In this document: piece by piece, positions 23,875 through 36,765 of the stretch
How the letters are laid out: each line of letters opens with the position of its first letter
Position numbering within the stretch: the first letter of the stretch is position 1
DNA from: Laburnicola sp. R22_1
Taxonomy: Eukaryota > Ascomycota > Dothideomycetes > Pleosporales > Didymosphaeriaceae
DNA length: 64,000 nt
Assembly: GCA_014281115.1 (NCBI GenBank)
Contig: JACONQ010000012.1
Location: 1,922,001 to 1,986,000 of the forward strand
Direction: 5' to 3'
Program-made: the position numbers and the translations under genes
The notes under the pieces: generated by a model
What the model was told of the DNA's origin: nothing
Databases searched by the model: none
The model's input: only the letters and a program-made list of their open reading frames with translations

Positions 23875-24400
23875 TAGACAAGAGTTATTAACTGCCTCTA
23901 CTTGTTTAGTTTTTAAGTAGCTCTACTATATTTAATTACTGCGTTTTTTTATTGCGTTACTAGCGCCCACATAATATTACATAATATTACATAACATTAC
24001 GTTATATTACGTGCACGCTAAGCTCTAGGACCTAGAGCGCATTAAAGTTTTACTAATATTTCTTCTCTTAGCTTTTAAGATAATAACTTATAATAATAAT
24101 ACCCTAACTTACTTACCTACTTACTACCTTACTAAATAATAAACAACCTACTACACGCACACTCTACTACTACTATAATATATAATAAATTACGTGCACG
24201 CTCCCTACTTCTAATACTAAATAACACTCTACTATCCTTTACTAATAATCTATTAATCTCTAGAATACTTTTTTAGTGTCAACTTTACTCTACTTATCTT
24301 CTATAAAAATCCTATAGTACAAGCGCGTACCTATATATACCTAATACCTTTTATAGCCACTCTATATAAATCTTACTCTAGAAATTATACTATAGCTTCT
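23875..24400 (-). repeat. Dispersed LTR-like repeat R1, copy 4, inverted
   Basis: The reverse complement aligns with R1 copies 1 to 3 across the largest span, starting with GTACGCGCTTGTACTATAGG and ending near CAGTTAATAACTCTTG. This copy keeps more G and C (for example GTGCACGTAATTTATT and GTGTGCGTGTAGTAGG), so it is less RIP-mutated than the others. Confidence 0.6.
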
Positions 24401-24639
24401 TTAGGTTATATAGCCTTATATTATTCTTTTAGAGCCTTTTATAACCTTTGCCTATTCTCTCCTACTACCTTTAAAAATATATCTAGTAACCCTTATTAAT
24501 ATAGCTAAATATAAAGTAGCTAAACTAAAGAGTAAGCTATAAGTTAAAATCTACAGTCCTATAATTATTATTACTATAGGACAAACTAGCTAAGGTAATC
24601 TATTTACTACATAACTTATATTATACCGCTATATTATTA

Positions 24640-25085
24640 GCAATATTAGAAGGCGTTTAACCTTTACTATACTACTTCTAGCTATCTTTATTATTATTAT
24701 CTTTCTTATTATACACATATAAATATGTAACTGCCTGCCTAGTAGTAATAGCGTTGTTAGGGCAAAGAATAGCTATATTAGATTATAACCTTAAGGTCTT
24801 ATATAAAAATTAAATATACTATATAAGGATAGAGTTATATAAGAATAAATAAAGACTTAATCTCTAGTTATAGATTTTTATACTTTGTGTGCAGGCAACC
24901 GCATTATATTATTATTATTAACTTTAGTACCTATAGACTATAGTATCGCTTATAATTAACTCTATAAGAGGCTAGCTAATTTGCACATACTCTGTCCCTA
25001 AACAGTCGCTAAACTAGTCTTATTACTTTACCTTAATTTATAGTGTTTTTTAGCACACTTATAGCTTTTTTTATAGCGTTATACT
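24640..25085 (-). repeat. Inverted copy of the segment at 8,450-8,900
   Basis: Reverse complement similarity includes TAGCGACTGTTTAGGGACAG versus TAGCGATAGATTAGGCTAGG, GGTTGCCTGC-type versus GTTGCCTACGAAG, and the AAGACCTTAAGGTTATAATC segment. Together with R1 copy 4 it appears to form one reverse-oriented, internally deleted retroelement remnant. Confidence 0.45.
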
Positions 25086-25907
25086 ATGTATAGAATGTAT
25101 GTAAAGTATTCTTTATAATAGTGTAAAGTATATCTTCTACTTTCTATTAATAATTTTATAAATAGAGTACTACTCTAGTGTAGTATAGGTATTAATAATA
25201 TATAACTAAATTATTAAAGTATACTTTTAGGCTAATTTAAATATAGCGTTACTATTAGGACTTAAATAGTAAATAGTAGGGAATAGAATAATAGTAGAAG
25301 TTAAAATCTTAAGGTTAACCTTAAGATAGTAATAAAGTATTAATATTTCTATAACTTATATAAAGTATGTACCTATTAATATATTAACTATTACTTTTAA
25401 TAATATTTTAAAATAGTAAAGAAGAAATAGGCTATAGCCTATAAAGACAAAGCTCTTTATCTTTCTTTTAAAGTCTTAAACTTTAGTATAGCAATATAGT
25501 TTTAACTTTTTGCTTAGAGTACACGCTAAGCTTATTTATATAAGCTTAGGCTAATATATATTATCCTTTTTATTTACTATATATTAATGTATCTTTTTAT
25601 ACTTATAATAGCAAAAGGAACTACTAGTTAGTCGCTAACAAAAAAACTCCTATACTAACTTTACTCTATTCCTAAATATATACTACTCTTTACTATTCTT
25701 TATTACTACCTTCTTAGCTAGTATAGCTTTACTATTAGAGTCTTAAGACTATTATATAGTTATAATAAAGCCCTATAGGAACTTATAGATAAGATTATAT
25801 AATTAAAAGAAAACTTTTAATTTTAAGATTAATATAGTCTTCCCATAGTATATTAAGAGACCCTATAGTATTATAAGCAGCTAATCTATAAATATATTAT
25901 AGATAGA

Positions 25908-26190
25908 TCTCTTTTATATATTTAGTCTCTTTTATATATTTAGTCTCTTTTATATATTTAGTCTCTTTTATATATTTAGTCTCTTTTATATATTTAGTCT
26001 CTTTTATATATTTAGTCTCTTTTATATATTTAGTCTCTTTTATATATTTAGTCTCTTTTATATATTTAATCTCTTTTATATACTTAGTCTCTTTTATATA
26101 TTTAATATCTTTTATAAATTTAATTTCTTTTATATATTTAATCTCTTATATATTATTAATCTCTCTTATATATTTAATCTCTGTTTTATA
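25908..26190 (+). repeat. 18-bp tandem repeat (TCTCTTTTATATATTTAG)n
   Basis: About eleven almost identical 18-bp units, followed by four or five degenerate ones up to about 26,190. The near-perfect identity contrasts with the mutated flanks and points to recent array growth. There is no spacer/repeat alternation, so it is not a CRISPR-like array. Confidence 0.93.
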
Positions 26191-26284
26191 TATAGTATAT
26201 AGAATTCTTTCTATAAAGTTAGTATATAGAAAATTATAGTCGCTCTAATTTATTTATTTAATTGTCCTTTTTGCCTTTTTTATA

Positions 26285-27057
26285 TTGTTAAGGCTATGCT
26301 AGTATATTAAGATAGCTAGTTACTTTTATCTAGCGCCTTTCTCTAATTAAACACATAGTTATATCTACTAAAGTAATAATAAAGTAAGTTCTAGTTAACT
26401 GTGCACTCGCCTAAGACTGAAAAGTATCTAACCTATATAAAATTTACTTATTACGTATAGCCTTTTACTCTATTACTACTTCTACGCTAATACACTACTC
26501 TTATAGTGCACTTAGCTTATATCTACTATTACTACTAAAAGGATCTTATATATTTATATAATGCTTTACTCTTTTAGTAATCTATTAATAAAGTTCTTCT
26601 CTTTACTTTTAGCTTTTAGCATCTTATTCTTATTTAACACCTTTCTAATGCATAGTAATATAAGAAACTACTATGGAAGATCTCTAACGCTATCCTTATT
26701 AAATTTACTAATTAATTACTAGTCTAGCTAGTATACTAGAACTATCTTATATAAGGTAAAGTATATCTTCTACTTTTTATTAACAATCTTATAAATAAAG
26801 TAGTACTCTAGAATAGTATAGGTAATATTAATAATATATAACTAGATTATTAGAGTATACTTATAGGCTAATTTAAATATAGTAATAATATTAGGGCTTA
26901 GGTAGTAGATAGTAGAAAATAGCATAATAGTAAAAGTTAAGATCTTAAAGTTAACCTTACAATAGAGATAGAGTATTAGTGTTTTTATAACTTATACGTA
27001 TATTACCTTTCTTTCTATATAGTTATATAAAGTACGTACCTATTATTATATTAACAA
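26285..27057 (+). repeat. Dispersed repeat R2, copy 2 (uninterrupted)
   Basis: Colinear counterpart of 23,380-23,870 plus 25,105-25,385. It ends directly at the left terminus of the Tc1-like element. AT-rich with C/T differences between copies. No protein motif was found. Confidence 0.6.
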
Positions 27058-29175
27058 CAGTAGAGTGACACAAAAAAAGCGCCTAGTAAAAAGATATCTT
27101 TTTAAAAGTTATATAACTAAGTGAGTTTTAATACTATGTAAATAAAAAGTATACCATTTTAAGGACAAGGTTTAGGAGATTTAGTATAGAAGGTTAGTAA
27201 GAGCTTAGTAATCAGCGCTAACTAGAGGTAGCTTAGTAAAGTTAAGAGAATATTTTCTTACAACTTTGACCCTATATAACTTTTTTCTACGTAGATAAAA
27301 TTCTATAACTTATATATATTATATTTTAGTCCATAAGAACTGTATAACTTAATTTTTATTATATGTTTATTCATAGAAATAATAATTATAAGGAAAAAGA
27401 TGAAAATTAATTAAAATTAAACAATTAGATAGAACTAGTAAATAATATATAACTAGTACTTAGTATACCATCCTTTAGCCTCTATAACGTCATTATAACG
27501 CTTAGGCAAAGATAGTATACAATGATCTATAGCCTCCTGTGGAATTAAATCCCACTCCTCTTGTATAGTTCTTTCAAAGGCTTCTACACTAGATTTACTA
27601 GTGCCAAAGCCTAAAGAGGCCCTATTTCTTTTTCCTAGCCTATCTTTTAATAGACTCCAAACGTTTTCTATAGGATTTAAGTCTGGTGAATAGGGTGGAT
27701 GCCCAAAAACAAAGACTTTATTCCTAGATAACCACCTTTTCACCTGTGGAGTTCCGTGGATCTTCGAATTATCCTATTGAAATTTCCAGCCTAGTTATAA
27801 TTAGTATAAATAATAAGATTATGAAAAATATAATATATATATATATTATATATACTAAAAGAAAAAAGAAAAAAGAAGAGAAAGGGGTACTTTACTTACC
27901 TCTTTTTTAAAGGGGTTTTAAGACAGGATTTAAACACTCCTATATATATCTAGTGTTATTAAAGGTCCTAGTTTTAATAGGGTCCCTTAAAAACACTAGT
28001 TTAGAACGTCCTCCTATCCAAATACAGCCCCAGACTGAGATAGAAATATCTCGCGCTTTCAGTAAATTAGTACTAGCTCAAAAAAAAAGATATAAAAAAA
28101 GTAAAATAGCCTAATTATATAAGAAAACGGGCTCTATAATGCTAGAATTTAAAAGAAATTAATAACTTACTAGTTGTTCGGTTTTTGCGCTGTTCAGGCC
28201 CAATTTTCAATTTTCCCCTTTTTCTTATATATTCTTGCCTATTACCATGCCCCCTTTGGATAGTAGACTCGTCAGAAAATATAACTTTAGCAAAGTTAAT
28301 ATTTTCTAGCTCCTTAACTATCTCTTTAGCCCAGAATTCTCTTCTTTTAGCTCTTTCTTTAGTTAAATAGGCCTTTTTCTTAGAGACGTTAAAAGAATAG
28401 TCTTCTCCTTTTAAAACTCTCTGTAACGTCCTCTTAGTAAAGCCAAAACTATTTTCTTCTAATAGCCTCTTATTTGTCTTCTTAGGGCTTTTAGTTAAAT
28501 CCCTATTAATAACTCTTTCCTCTCTAGAAGTAACCTTAGTTACTCTCCCCTGTTTTACCCCTTTTAATAAGTTATCTCCCTTATTTTTCTTATTAATACG
28601 TCTAATAGCAGTCTTAATAGATTGTAGAGGCTCATTAAGGGTAGTAGCAATAGTAGAATTAGAAGTATTTGCTTTTTTAAGTAAAGAATCTTGACTTTCG
28701 AGTTTTGACAATTTTGGCTCCATTCGAGGAAATACAAAAGAGAAAATTTACTAGACAAAAGATATTATATTATACTATAATCTTAGTAATAAATCACGTG
28801 ATTTAATTAACTTTTAAAATCACGTAATTTTTTAACCTTAAATAATTTCTTAATTAAGTTATATAAGTACTCCGAAAATTTGCTTAAGTAATCTACACTA
28901 GGCCTAGAATAGCTAGTAAAAACATTAGCCTAGTAGCATACTAAATAAAAAAGTCATAACGCCTTAAAAATTGACTTTTTAGAAACACTAAGTTTAGAGA
29001 TAGATACCTTAAGGACCCTGCTTAGTAAGCACGTAACTAGTACCTGTTCTTGATCTCCTATATTTCGTCTTTAAAACCGTATACGTTTTATTTACATAGT
29101 ATTAAAACTCACTTAGTTATATAACTTTTAAAAAGGTATCTTTTTACTAGACGCTTTTTTTGTGTCACCCTACTG
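27058..29175 (-). mobile_element. Tc1/mariner-like DNA transposon with long inverted repeats
   Basis: The element is 2,118 bp. The inverted repeats exceed 95 bp, beginning CAGTAGAGTGACACAAAAAA at the left and CAGTAGGGTGACACAAAAAA at the right (reverse complement). The core GTTATATAACTAAGTGAGTT is identical in both. A TA follows the right end (29,176-29,177); the left flank reads AA, so one target copy may have mutated. CAGT termini, TA target and a DD34E transposase place it in the Tc1 group. It lies within AT-rich repeat DNA next to repeat R2 and the second gypsy relic. Confidence 0.9.
27453..28723 (-). pseudogene. Tc1-like DD34E transposase with two introns and three nonsense codons
   Basis: Three exons can be joined in phase: 28,723-28,171, 28,055-27,900 and 27,790-27,453, 349 codons in all. 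Intron 1 (28,056-28,170) begins GTAAGT and has a TACTAAT branch-like site close to its 3' AG. Intron 2 (27,791-27,899) begins GTAAGT and ends AACTAG. The N-terminal HTH region (residues 1-110) starts MEPKLSKLESQD. The catalytic triad is Asp151 (VIFSDEST), Asp243 (after FQ*, normally FQQDN) and Glu278 (SPDLNPIENVW), giving 34 residues between the last two. In-frame TAG, TAA and TAG in exons 2 and 3 are all readable as mutated Gln codons. The catalytic residues themselves survive. Confidence 0.85.
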
Positions 29176-29199
29176 TATATTATATTAAAGTTGTGTGCT

Positions 29200-31645
29200 A
29201 TCTAGCTTTTATAAAAAGAAACTAATAGGTTCCTATTATAGAGTTCTGTTAAATTTAGGCATATTCTGACTTAATATGCTAAATATTACACCACCTAAGG
29301 TATCTACCTTAAGTCTTATCTCTTTGTTAGACTTAAAGTACACTAATATAGGCACTACTATAAATATAGCCTTTAACTCTTTAAAAGTTATTTTTGCCTA
29401 TATATCTAGGTGTAAGGGTTAGCTTTCCTCCCTTCTTTAAGTATGCCTACCTTAGGCAGCACTAGACTCCTTCTAAGTAAGTTTAGTAAAGGGTAGAGCT
29501 ACTCTTAAAAATCCTTTAATAAATATTTAGTAATAATTTATAAAACTAATAAACACCTTAATATTACGTACTATCTTAGGAAGTGGCTACTTTATAATTG
29601 TTTTTATATAGTCTTTATATACTCTAACTTTTTTTCAGCTAATAATATAGCTTAGGTACTTTGTCTCTTTCTAATAAAACTTACACTTGCTAAGTTTAAT
29701 ATATAGTTTAGCCTTATATAGCCTTTAGAAAACTTCTTTTATATATTATTGGTATTTCTCTTTTATATTAGAGAAGATAAGTGTATTATCTAAATAGACA
29801 ATACATGTTATATTAATTAGTTCTAGTAAAACTTTATTAATATGCTTTTAGAATTGTGCTAGAGTATTAGTTAAACTAAATAGTATTACTAAGTACTTAA
29901 AGTGTCTATACTTTATATAAAAAGCTGTCTTCTATTTATTACCTTTCTTAATTCTTATTCTATAATATGCCTCTTAGCTATTAAGCTTAGTAAAGAACTT
30001 CGCTTTTACTAATCTTTTTAAGAACTTAGTAATTAAGAGTAATATATAATAATTCTTAATAGTAATCTTATTAAGGCTATAATAATCTACGCATAGCCTT
30101 AATATACTATTCTTTTTTATAAATAGGATTAGTGCTCTAGCTAGTAATCTTAAATATTATATTTAGCCTCTTTGTAAGTAATCTGCAATATACTTATATA
30201 AGACACTTAGCTTATCCTTAGATAAGTTATAGAGGGGCTAATAGGGTGGTTATTCCCTAGAGAGAAGATTAATACTTAGGTTAGTTGTGGAGTATTCTGT
30301 AAGCACCTCTAATTAATTACTATTTACTATATTAGTAAACTCTTAGTATACCTATAGTATTATAGCCTCTACTAAAATTATAAATATTCTATTACCTATA
30401 TAGCTAATATAATACGTGTATAATTCTGTAGTTAAGTCTAATATTATTAAACTAAACTATTCCGCGTCTTTAAGGGCTACTTTAGTATAGTTAGGTATAT
30501 TTTACCCTAACTTTTCTTAGAATAATAATTAACCTATATAAAAGTTAAGTTTTAGATTATATATAGTAATCTATAGTAATTCTAAGTATATTTTATACTT
30601 TCTTAGGTCTACTACTATAAATAGGACCTAGTAGGTCTCTCTATAACCCCTAGTATCTACTAAGTATACTTTAGCAACTACAGATCTATATATAGTAATA
30701 TTTGTACTATTTGCTACCTCTACTATAAAGTCTAGTAAGGGTATTACTATTAAATCTCTCTCTTTCGCAAAGCAAGTAGAGATTATATTAAGTTTAGCGC
30801 TACTATTAACTAGTGCCTTAACTAAGCCTAAATCCTCTACTATAGCCTGCACTATTATTGCAGTTAGTCTCTTTAGATAAAGTATATTATAGAACTTTCT
30901 AAACTGCTTGTTCTCCTTATACTTAAGAATTGCTGCTAATAGGATAGAGTCTAGTCCTACTAGCCCTTACCTTTTTCTATAGACTCTAATACGTCCTTAG
31001 GATAAAAAGGTAGGTCTAGATTTCTCTCCTTCTTGCAATTAGGAGAGATATAGCCTTTTTTTACTATAGTTCTAGTAAGTAACCTTTAGATTATCTTTAT
31101 TTTTTTTCTTCTATATTAAGGTAGACTATTTATAGTTCTTACACTCCTTTCTACTATATTTAGCTAGCCTAGCTAACTTAGTAGGGGGCATTATTAACTT
31201 AGGCCTCTTTAATAAGTCCTTAGACTTGCTTTTACTCTTAGTAGACTGCCCTTTCTCTTAGTAAAGGTAATCAGCAATCTCTTTTACCCCTATAAGGGTT
31301 TCCCTCTAAAAAAGTAGGTAATATAAAACTTTTCTATATAGCTTATTATATATAAAAGCTATAAATTTAGCTACTCTATAATACTTATTCTGCTTCTTAA
31401 TTTTATTTTATAAAGGGAGAAGGTGATTAAGTAGGTCTATTAGAAACTAACCTACCCTTTAGCGGTAGTTCTTTATTACCTTAAATGCTGTCTGCTAGCG
31501 TTTTAATAGAGTGCCTAGGGTATTAAGTATTTATTCTATTAATATCTGCTAGGTAGAAGCCTATTTAGAGTCTATTTATTATTATTAGTTAGAATATAAC
31601 TTAAATTAACTTTAAAGGTTCTTAGATAAATACTATCTACTAAAG
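29200..31645 (-). mobile_element. Second RIP-degraded gypsy relic: RNase H, RT, protease and part of gag
   Basis: On the minus strand, gag-like sequence (31,000-31,645) is followed by a retroviral-type protease at 30,628-30,852, where ALVDSGA-like sequence reads ALVNSSAKLNII (catalytic Asp to Asn, Gly to Ser). RT traces follow at about 29,600-30,200, then an RNase H start with ITFKELKAIF, PILVYFKS and LKVDTLGGVIFSILSQ at 29,226-29,420. It stops about 25 bp from the Tc1 element. The gag part continues beyond the copia insertion at 43,784-44,006 and beyond pogo copy E2 at 46,224-46,560. All enzymes are dead. Confidence 0.65.
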
Positions 31646-31650
31646 GTAAC

Positions 31651-31968
31651 TGTTAGATATTAGGTCACTAGAAATCACTGTAATTTTACTGTAAAATCTA
31701 GTAGTTACGTGCGTTTAATTACATAGTCTCCTTATAACAATAGTTAGTGTAACTTATAGTGATTTTACTATAAGATTACTGTAAAATATATAAAGGAGAC
31801 TAGCGTACTACTATTACACTACTTCGCACTATTACTAGTGCGTCTTAGCGCTAGATAGATATTGCGTACGATAGCTGAGCTTCTCCAACAGAGATTACTC
31901 GACAATTAATTCATTATTAAATCTATTACTTTCATCTCATCTTATTAAAGATACTTACGTATCTGACA
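31651..31968 (+). repeat. 5' LTR of the copia element
   Basis: 318 bp, TG...CA ends, with TGTTAGATA and TATCTGACA forming an imperfect terminal inverted repeat. It contains TATATAAAGGAGAC, a plausible TATA box (TATATAAA, about 31,788) upstream of the probable R region. Confidence 0.93.
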
Positions 31969-32004
31969 ATTAAGAGTCTTACTGCCTTAATTAAACTAAA
32001 AATC

Positions 32005-35000
32005 ATGTCTCTATTAACACTTAGGGATCCTATAGTGATCCTAACTAATTACTCGAACTACACACTATGGCTAAGGCAAATTAAAGCCTAAGCCTAGTTG
32101 TTAAAAGCATGGGATCTTATTAACCTATCTCTTAATAATAAACTAATGGCAGAACTAGTCATGCCAGTTGCACCGAATATTAGTGCCTATTAACTAGCTT
32201 CCCGCTTTCGTTAACGGAAACACTAACAACGTCTGTCCATCGCTACTATCGTACCTATTACTAGCTGGCGAAAAGGCGTACAAAATTAATACCGATTTCT
32301 ATAAGAATTAACTCGAAATCTACAAGCTCCTGGATCGAAAGTACGAACAGAAGAAGGAGAACCTAGATAAGCTAGTTATTCTCATTTAAACTACCACCTT
32401 GGCATATTTATAGTCTAATTGCTGCACCCTAGGTAAATTAATTAGATAATAGATTAAGAACCTTACAAAAATAGTTAGGGTTGACTAACACAATGAATAA
32501 AGAAGAGTAAGAATTAGGTACTAAGACGCTCTTAAACTAATAAGATTAGTTAGTTTATAGTACACCTGGCTTGCTAAGTATAATTATACGGCTATAGAAG
32601 CTAAGTATAATTGTGTGTTAGAGCTTTAGAAGCTAGACTTAGTTAAACAAGATTTTATAAAAGCGGTTACTAATATCGCATCCTAATAGGTTATGACCTT
32701 CCTATAACACAAAAGTAAGGATAAGACTATTAATAGAAAAGAGATAGTAAAACTCTTTTAAGAATAAATAGTAATACAGCACCTAATTAAGAGTAAACAA
32801 AGGGGCGCCTTTGCTATTATAGGACTATCTCTCGCTAACAGTGGTGTAACTACCCAGACCGCAGCTAGGGACGCCCAACCTATGGATGAAGCAGCATTAC
32901 CCAAGCGAGGCAGATTACGCGCTAATAAAGCTGGCCCTAAAGCTAAATCTAAGTAGTCTGTATAAGTCACTAACAATAAGCTAACAGCAGTTAGAGGCTA
33001 AAAGAAATTAAATCCTAAGTGCTCTGCTTGTAAACAACGCCATAGTCTAAAAGACTGCTTTTACGCATTCCCTAATAAACAACCTAAATAGTTTAAACTA
33101 AAGCCTACTATAGAGGCGGTTATAACATATAGGTTAGAGAATAACTCTATGCTTATAGAGCGCATAAGATCTGTAAAGCGTTAAAAGTTATAGACACTAA
33201 AGATTAAACAATTAAAGACCCCTACTCTAACTTGAATCACTAAGATTACTACAATAAATAACTAGATAGCAGACAGATTACTGTCCTCTTAGCGAGCTTT
33301 AATGCTATTGCAGTCTTCTACTACTTAGACCTAAACACATACCCACTACGTGACTTCGCGATCCTTAATTCTAGCACAACCTGCCACATCTTTAATAATA
33401 TTAATTGCTTCGTCTTATAGCGACTACTGTCGCCAGAAGACTTTATATGGGCGGGATTATTACAAGTATAGATAAGGGGATATAAGAGTGTCTATCTTCA
33501 CGTTAAGAGTAAGGAGGGAAATTACTTAGTAAGGTTAGACAATATTGCCTACTATCCTAGTCTACTTTACAACCTAGTGTCCTTCTAATTACTCTAAAGG
33601 CAAGGCCTCTAGTAGGACACTAAGTTAGACCTAACAATAATTAGGAGACAAGACAATATAATCCTGGCCGAACTCTAAGAAATCTACGATTAATGGGTAC
33701 TAGAGTTTATACTAACATCAAAATTAACTTGTACCACGATTAATAGTACGTACGCTACACACAAATTTACCTCGCGCACCACACGACGAGCGCAGAAGGC
33801 GAACTCCATCACATAGCACAAACGACTAGGCCACCCAGGCCCTTAGGCACTAGAGCACACAGTGAATTACAGTGAAGGGGTACGTATTAAAGGGTTGATC
33901 ACAGTCCAATGCGACGCTTGCGGCAGATTAAAGCTCAGGCGACAAATTAGACGTTAGGCTAGACAAATTAACAATGGCCTAGGAGAGAAAGTCGCTATAG
34001 ACTTTTATAACTTTAAAGATAAGAGCTTAACTAGCGAAAAGAGTATAATGCTTATCTTTAATTGTTTCTTAGGCATAGCTTAGGACTTCTACTTTAAAGA
34101 CAATCGACTAGCACAAACAATTATTAAGCTGCTAAAGGAATTTGTACTATTTATAAAAGTATAGTTTAAGGTGACTATAAAAGTTATCGAATTCGATAAT
34201 AAGATTTTCTTGGTTAAATAAGACGTTTATAGATGGTGTGTTAATAAAGGGGTTATTATTAAGCCTTTAGCACCTAATACCTAAGCTTAAAATAGAGGAG
34301 CTAAACGCTTAGGGGGTGTAATTAAGGAAAAGAGCTGTGCAATGCGACTTAACGCTAACCTCCCCTGGACACTATGGTTAGAGATTATACGAGCGGCTGT
34401 ATACCTATATAATTAAACGCCAAACTACGCCAATTAATGGCGATTATCACACGAAGTATTTTTTATAATAGTTGCCTACTAAAACGGCATTATTACCCAA
34501 CTAAAGAAACTAAACTAGGCTTATCTTAGAGCCTATAGCTATAAAGCTTTTGCCTTAACTAATAATACAAAACGCGATAAGAGCAAGCTCTAAAGGCTTA
34601 ACCTAAAGGCATAGGTTGGTTATCTAGTGGGCTATTAATTAACAAACATTTGGAGAGTATGGATACCTCCACTTAACAAAGTTATTAGCACACATAACGT
34701 TATCTTTAATAAAAATTAAGTGTTCTTAGGTAAAAAAGAAGACCTATTAGACAACCTTATGCACAGCACTACTAAAGAGATTGCTACATGGACCCAAATA
34801 GTGGAGCTATTACCCTTACCACTAGAACATAAAAATATAAAGTCTTTCTATAAGAATGAGTTAATTATTAACTCTTACAAGGAGGATAAGGATGCTCTAG
34901 GGTACTATTAAGAGAGAAAGATTAATTACACCTACCCAATACCACCAAAGACACCTTCGTCTGTCGCACTGCTTGTCTAATTAATAGTAAGTTTTGAATA

Positions 35001-36735
35001 GGACTAAATTAAAAAATTACCTATAGGAACACCACAGCCAAATCAACGCGCTGTGCTATAAGCAGCTGCCTTCCTTGTAGGTACACTCGCAGAAAGTAGA
35101 GGCAAATATAAGAAGAAGTCACTTAATAAAGCTTAATTTAATTGCATGCTCGCAGTAGGCAAGAAACCCTATTAAAGTTAATTGCCAGAACCTCTATTAT
35201 GCAGAACCTAGATAGATAATTATCTATTATTTAAAATGTGGAAGAATGCTAAGCGATCCTATCTATAAAGTTACAAAGAAATAAGGTCTTAGAGCGAGGT
35301 GCCTGTAGCCTTAGTGCAATTACGCGGTTACTAGATTCTTAATTATATATAGGTATATACCTATAAACTTAATAAACATTACAGATTATAGAAGTGCAAG
35401 GCAAGGCTAGTAGTGCGCAGAGATTAATAATGCTATCTTACTATACAGAATACCTATGCCGCAACACTTATAGGTAGATTATTTCGCCTGCTTATATTAA
35501 TAGCAGCTTAGTTTAATCTAGAGCTAAGCTAGTACAACGTTACTAACGCCTTCGTCCACGCGAACCTGGACAGAGAAATCTACATGCGGATGCTCTAAGG
35601 TTATATCTAAAAAGGCACCATTCTATAGTTACACAAGGCACTGTATAGCTTACGCATCTTACTACTACTATAGTAGAGAGAATTTACTAGTGCACTTAAG
35701 AATCTTAGTTTTACTATAGTTCCGCACAAATCTTACTATATAATTAAAGATAGTATTATTATCTTCTTCTATGTAGGCAACCTTATTATCGCATACTTAA
35801 AAGATTAAAAGCACGCTACCAATATAGTAATAAAAAAGATAGGTATAAAGTTTATCCTAACTAGTGGTAACAATCTATAGTGGTTCCTAGGCATTAAAGT
35901 TATTAGAGACTATACTAATAGGCAACTCTGGTTATTACAAAGGTTCTATATAGATAAGATTAGTTGTCTAATTAACTAACGCAACCTTAAACACAATACC
36001 CTAATATTAGTAGTTAAACTGTTACCTTAAGAAGGGCTCGCTATAATGGTAGAGATTAATTAGTACTAGCGGAAGGTAGGATTAATCCTCTACGCTATAG
36101 TAACTACGCGCCTAGACATAGCTTTTGTAAGCTTTTAATTATCGCGCTTCCTTTTAAACCTTAGCGATAACTATTACAACACCGCCGACCGCGTACTACT
36201 ATACCTATTATTCACCCAATTACTAGGGCTATGATTTAGAGAAGCAGACACTTACAAGGTTGCGAGCGACGCGTTATTTGCAGACAACACTCTTAATAAA
36301 AAAAGCTTATAGAGGTATATTATTAAATTGTTTAGTGGTCTTATTGCCTAGAAGGCAAACAAACAAGACATCGTTACTACTTTAACAACTAAAGCTAAGT
36401 TGCTAGCACTTTTATAAGTTGCAAAGAAGGCACTATTTATAGCTTAGTTAATCGATAAACTTAAGATTAAACTATCACTATTAATAATTACTATTAATTG
36501 CGACAACTAACAAACTATTCGACTTATTACTAAGGAAATCGCCAAATTGCAAACTAAGCTTAGGCATGTCGATATATATAATTATTGGCTTTAATAAAAA
36601 GTAGTACGTGGAGCTATTAAAGTCTAGTACTAGCAATTAGAAGAAATAGCAGCAGATAGTCTTACAAAAGCTCTGCCAGCCGCTATATAGACTAAGTTCT
36701 TAAATTAACTAGGACTTAAAGACGTTAGGGGAAGG
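32005..36735 (+). pseudogene. Copia gag-pol polyprotein remnant
   Basis: The reading starts MSLLTLRDPIV just after the 5' LTR. A gag CCHC knuckle (CSACKQRHSLKDCF) lies near 33,020. The protease reads ILNSSTTCHIFNN near 33,365, where the usual active site is DSG. Next come GAG-pre-integrase sequence (HKRLGHPG) near 33,820, integrase, and RT traces (YNVTNAFVHANLDREIYMRM at about 35,535, and FYVGNLIIAY at about 35,770, where the usual signature is YVDD). Then RNase H and the copia C-terminal block (SLTKALPAAI, then LGLKDVRG) end at about 36,735. Dozens of TAA/TAG interrupt it. The only sizeable open piece is 34,720-34,911. No activity is possible. Confidence 0.85.
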
Positions 36736-36765
36736 ATTACTAACTAAGAGGCCAACCTTAATAAG

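Larger units (their letters stand above)
23380..25385 (+). repeat. Dispersed repeat R2, copy 1, interrupted by an insertion
   Basis: The outer parts, 23,380-23,870 and 25,105-25,385, are together colinear with the uninterrupted copy at 26,285-27,057. Shared landmarks are CTAGCGCCTTTCTCTAATTA, GCACTCGCCTAA, GTCTAGCTAGTATACTA and GTATAGGTA-TTAATAATATATAAC. The intervening 1.2 kb holds an inverted copy of R1 and of the 8,450-8,900 segment, so a reverse-oriented element inserted into R2. No coding capacity is seen. Confidence 0.6.

Noticed and set aside
25908..26190. Regular repeats suggesting a CRISPR-like array
   Set aside because: Units are directly adjacent with no spacers, and the context is a eukaryotic RIPed block.
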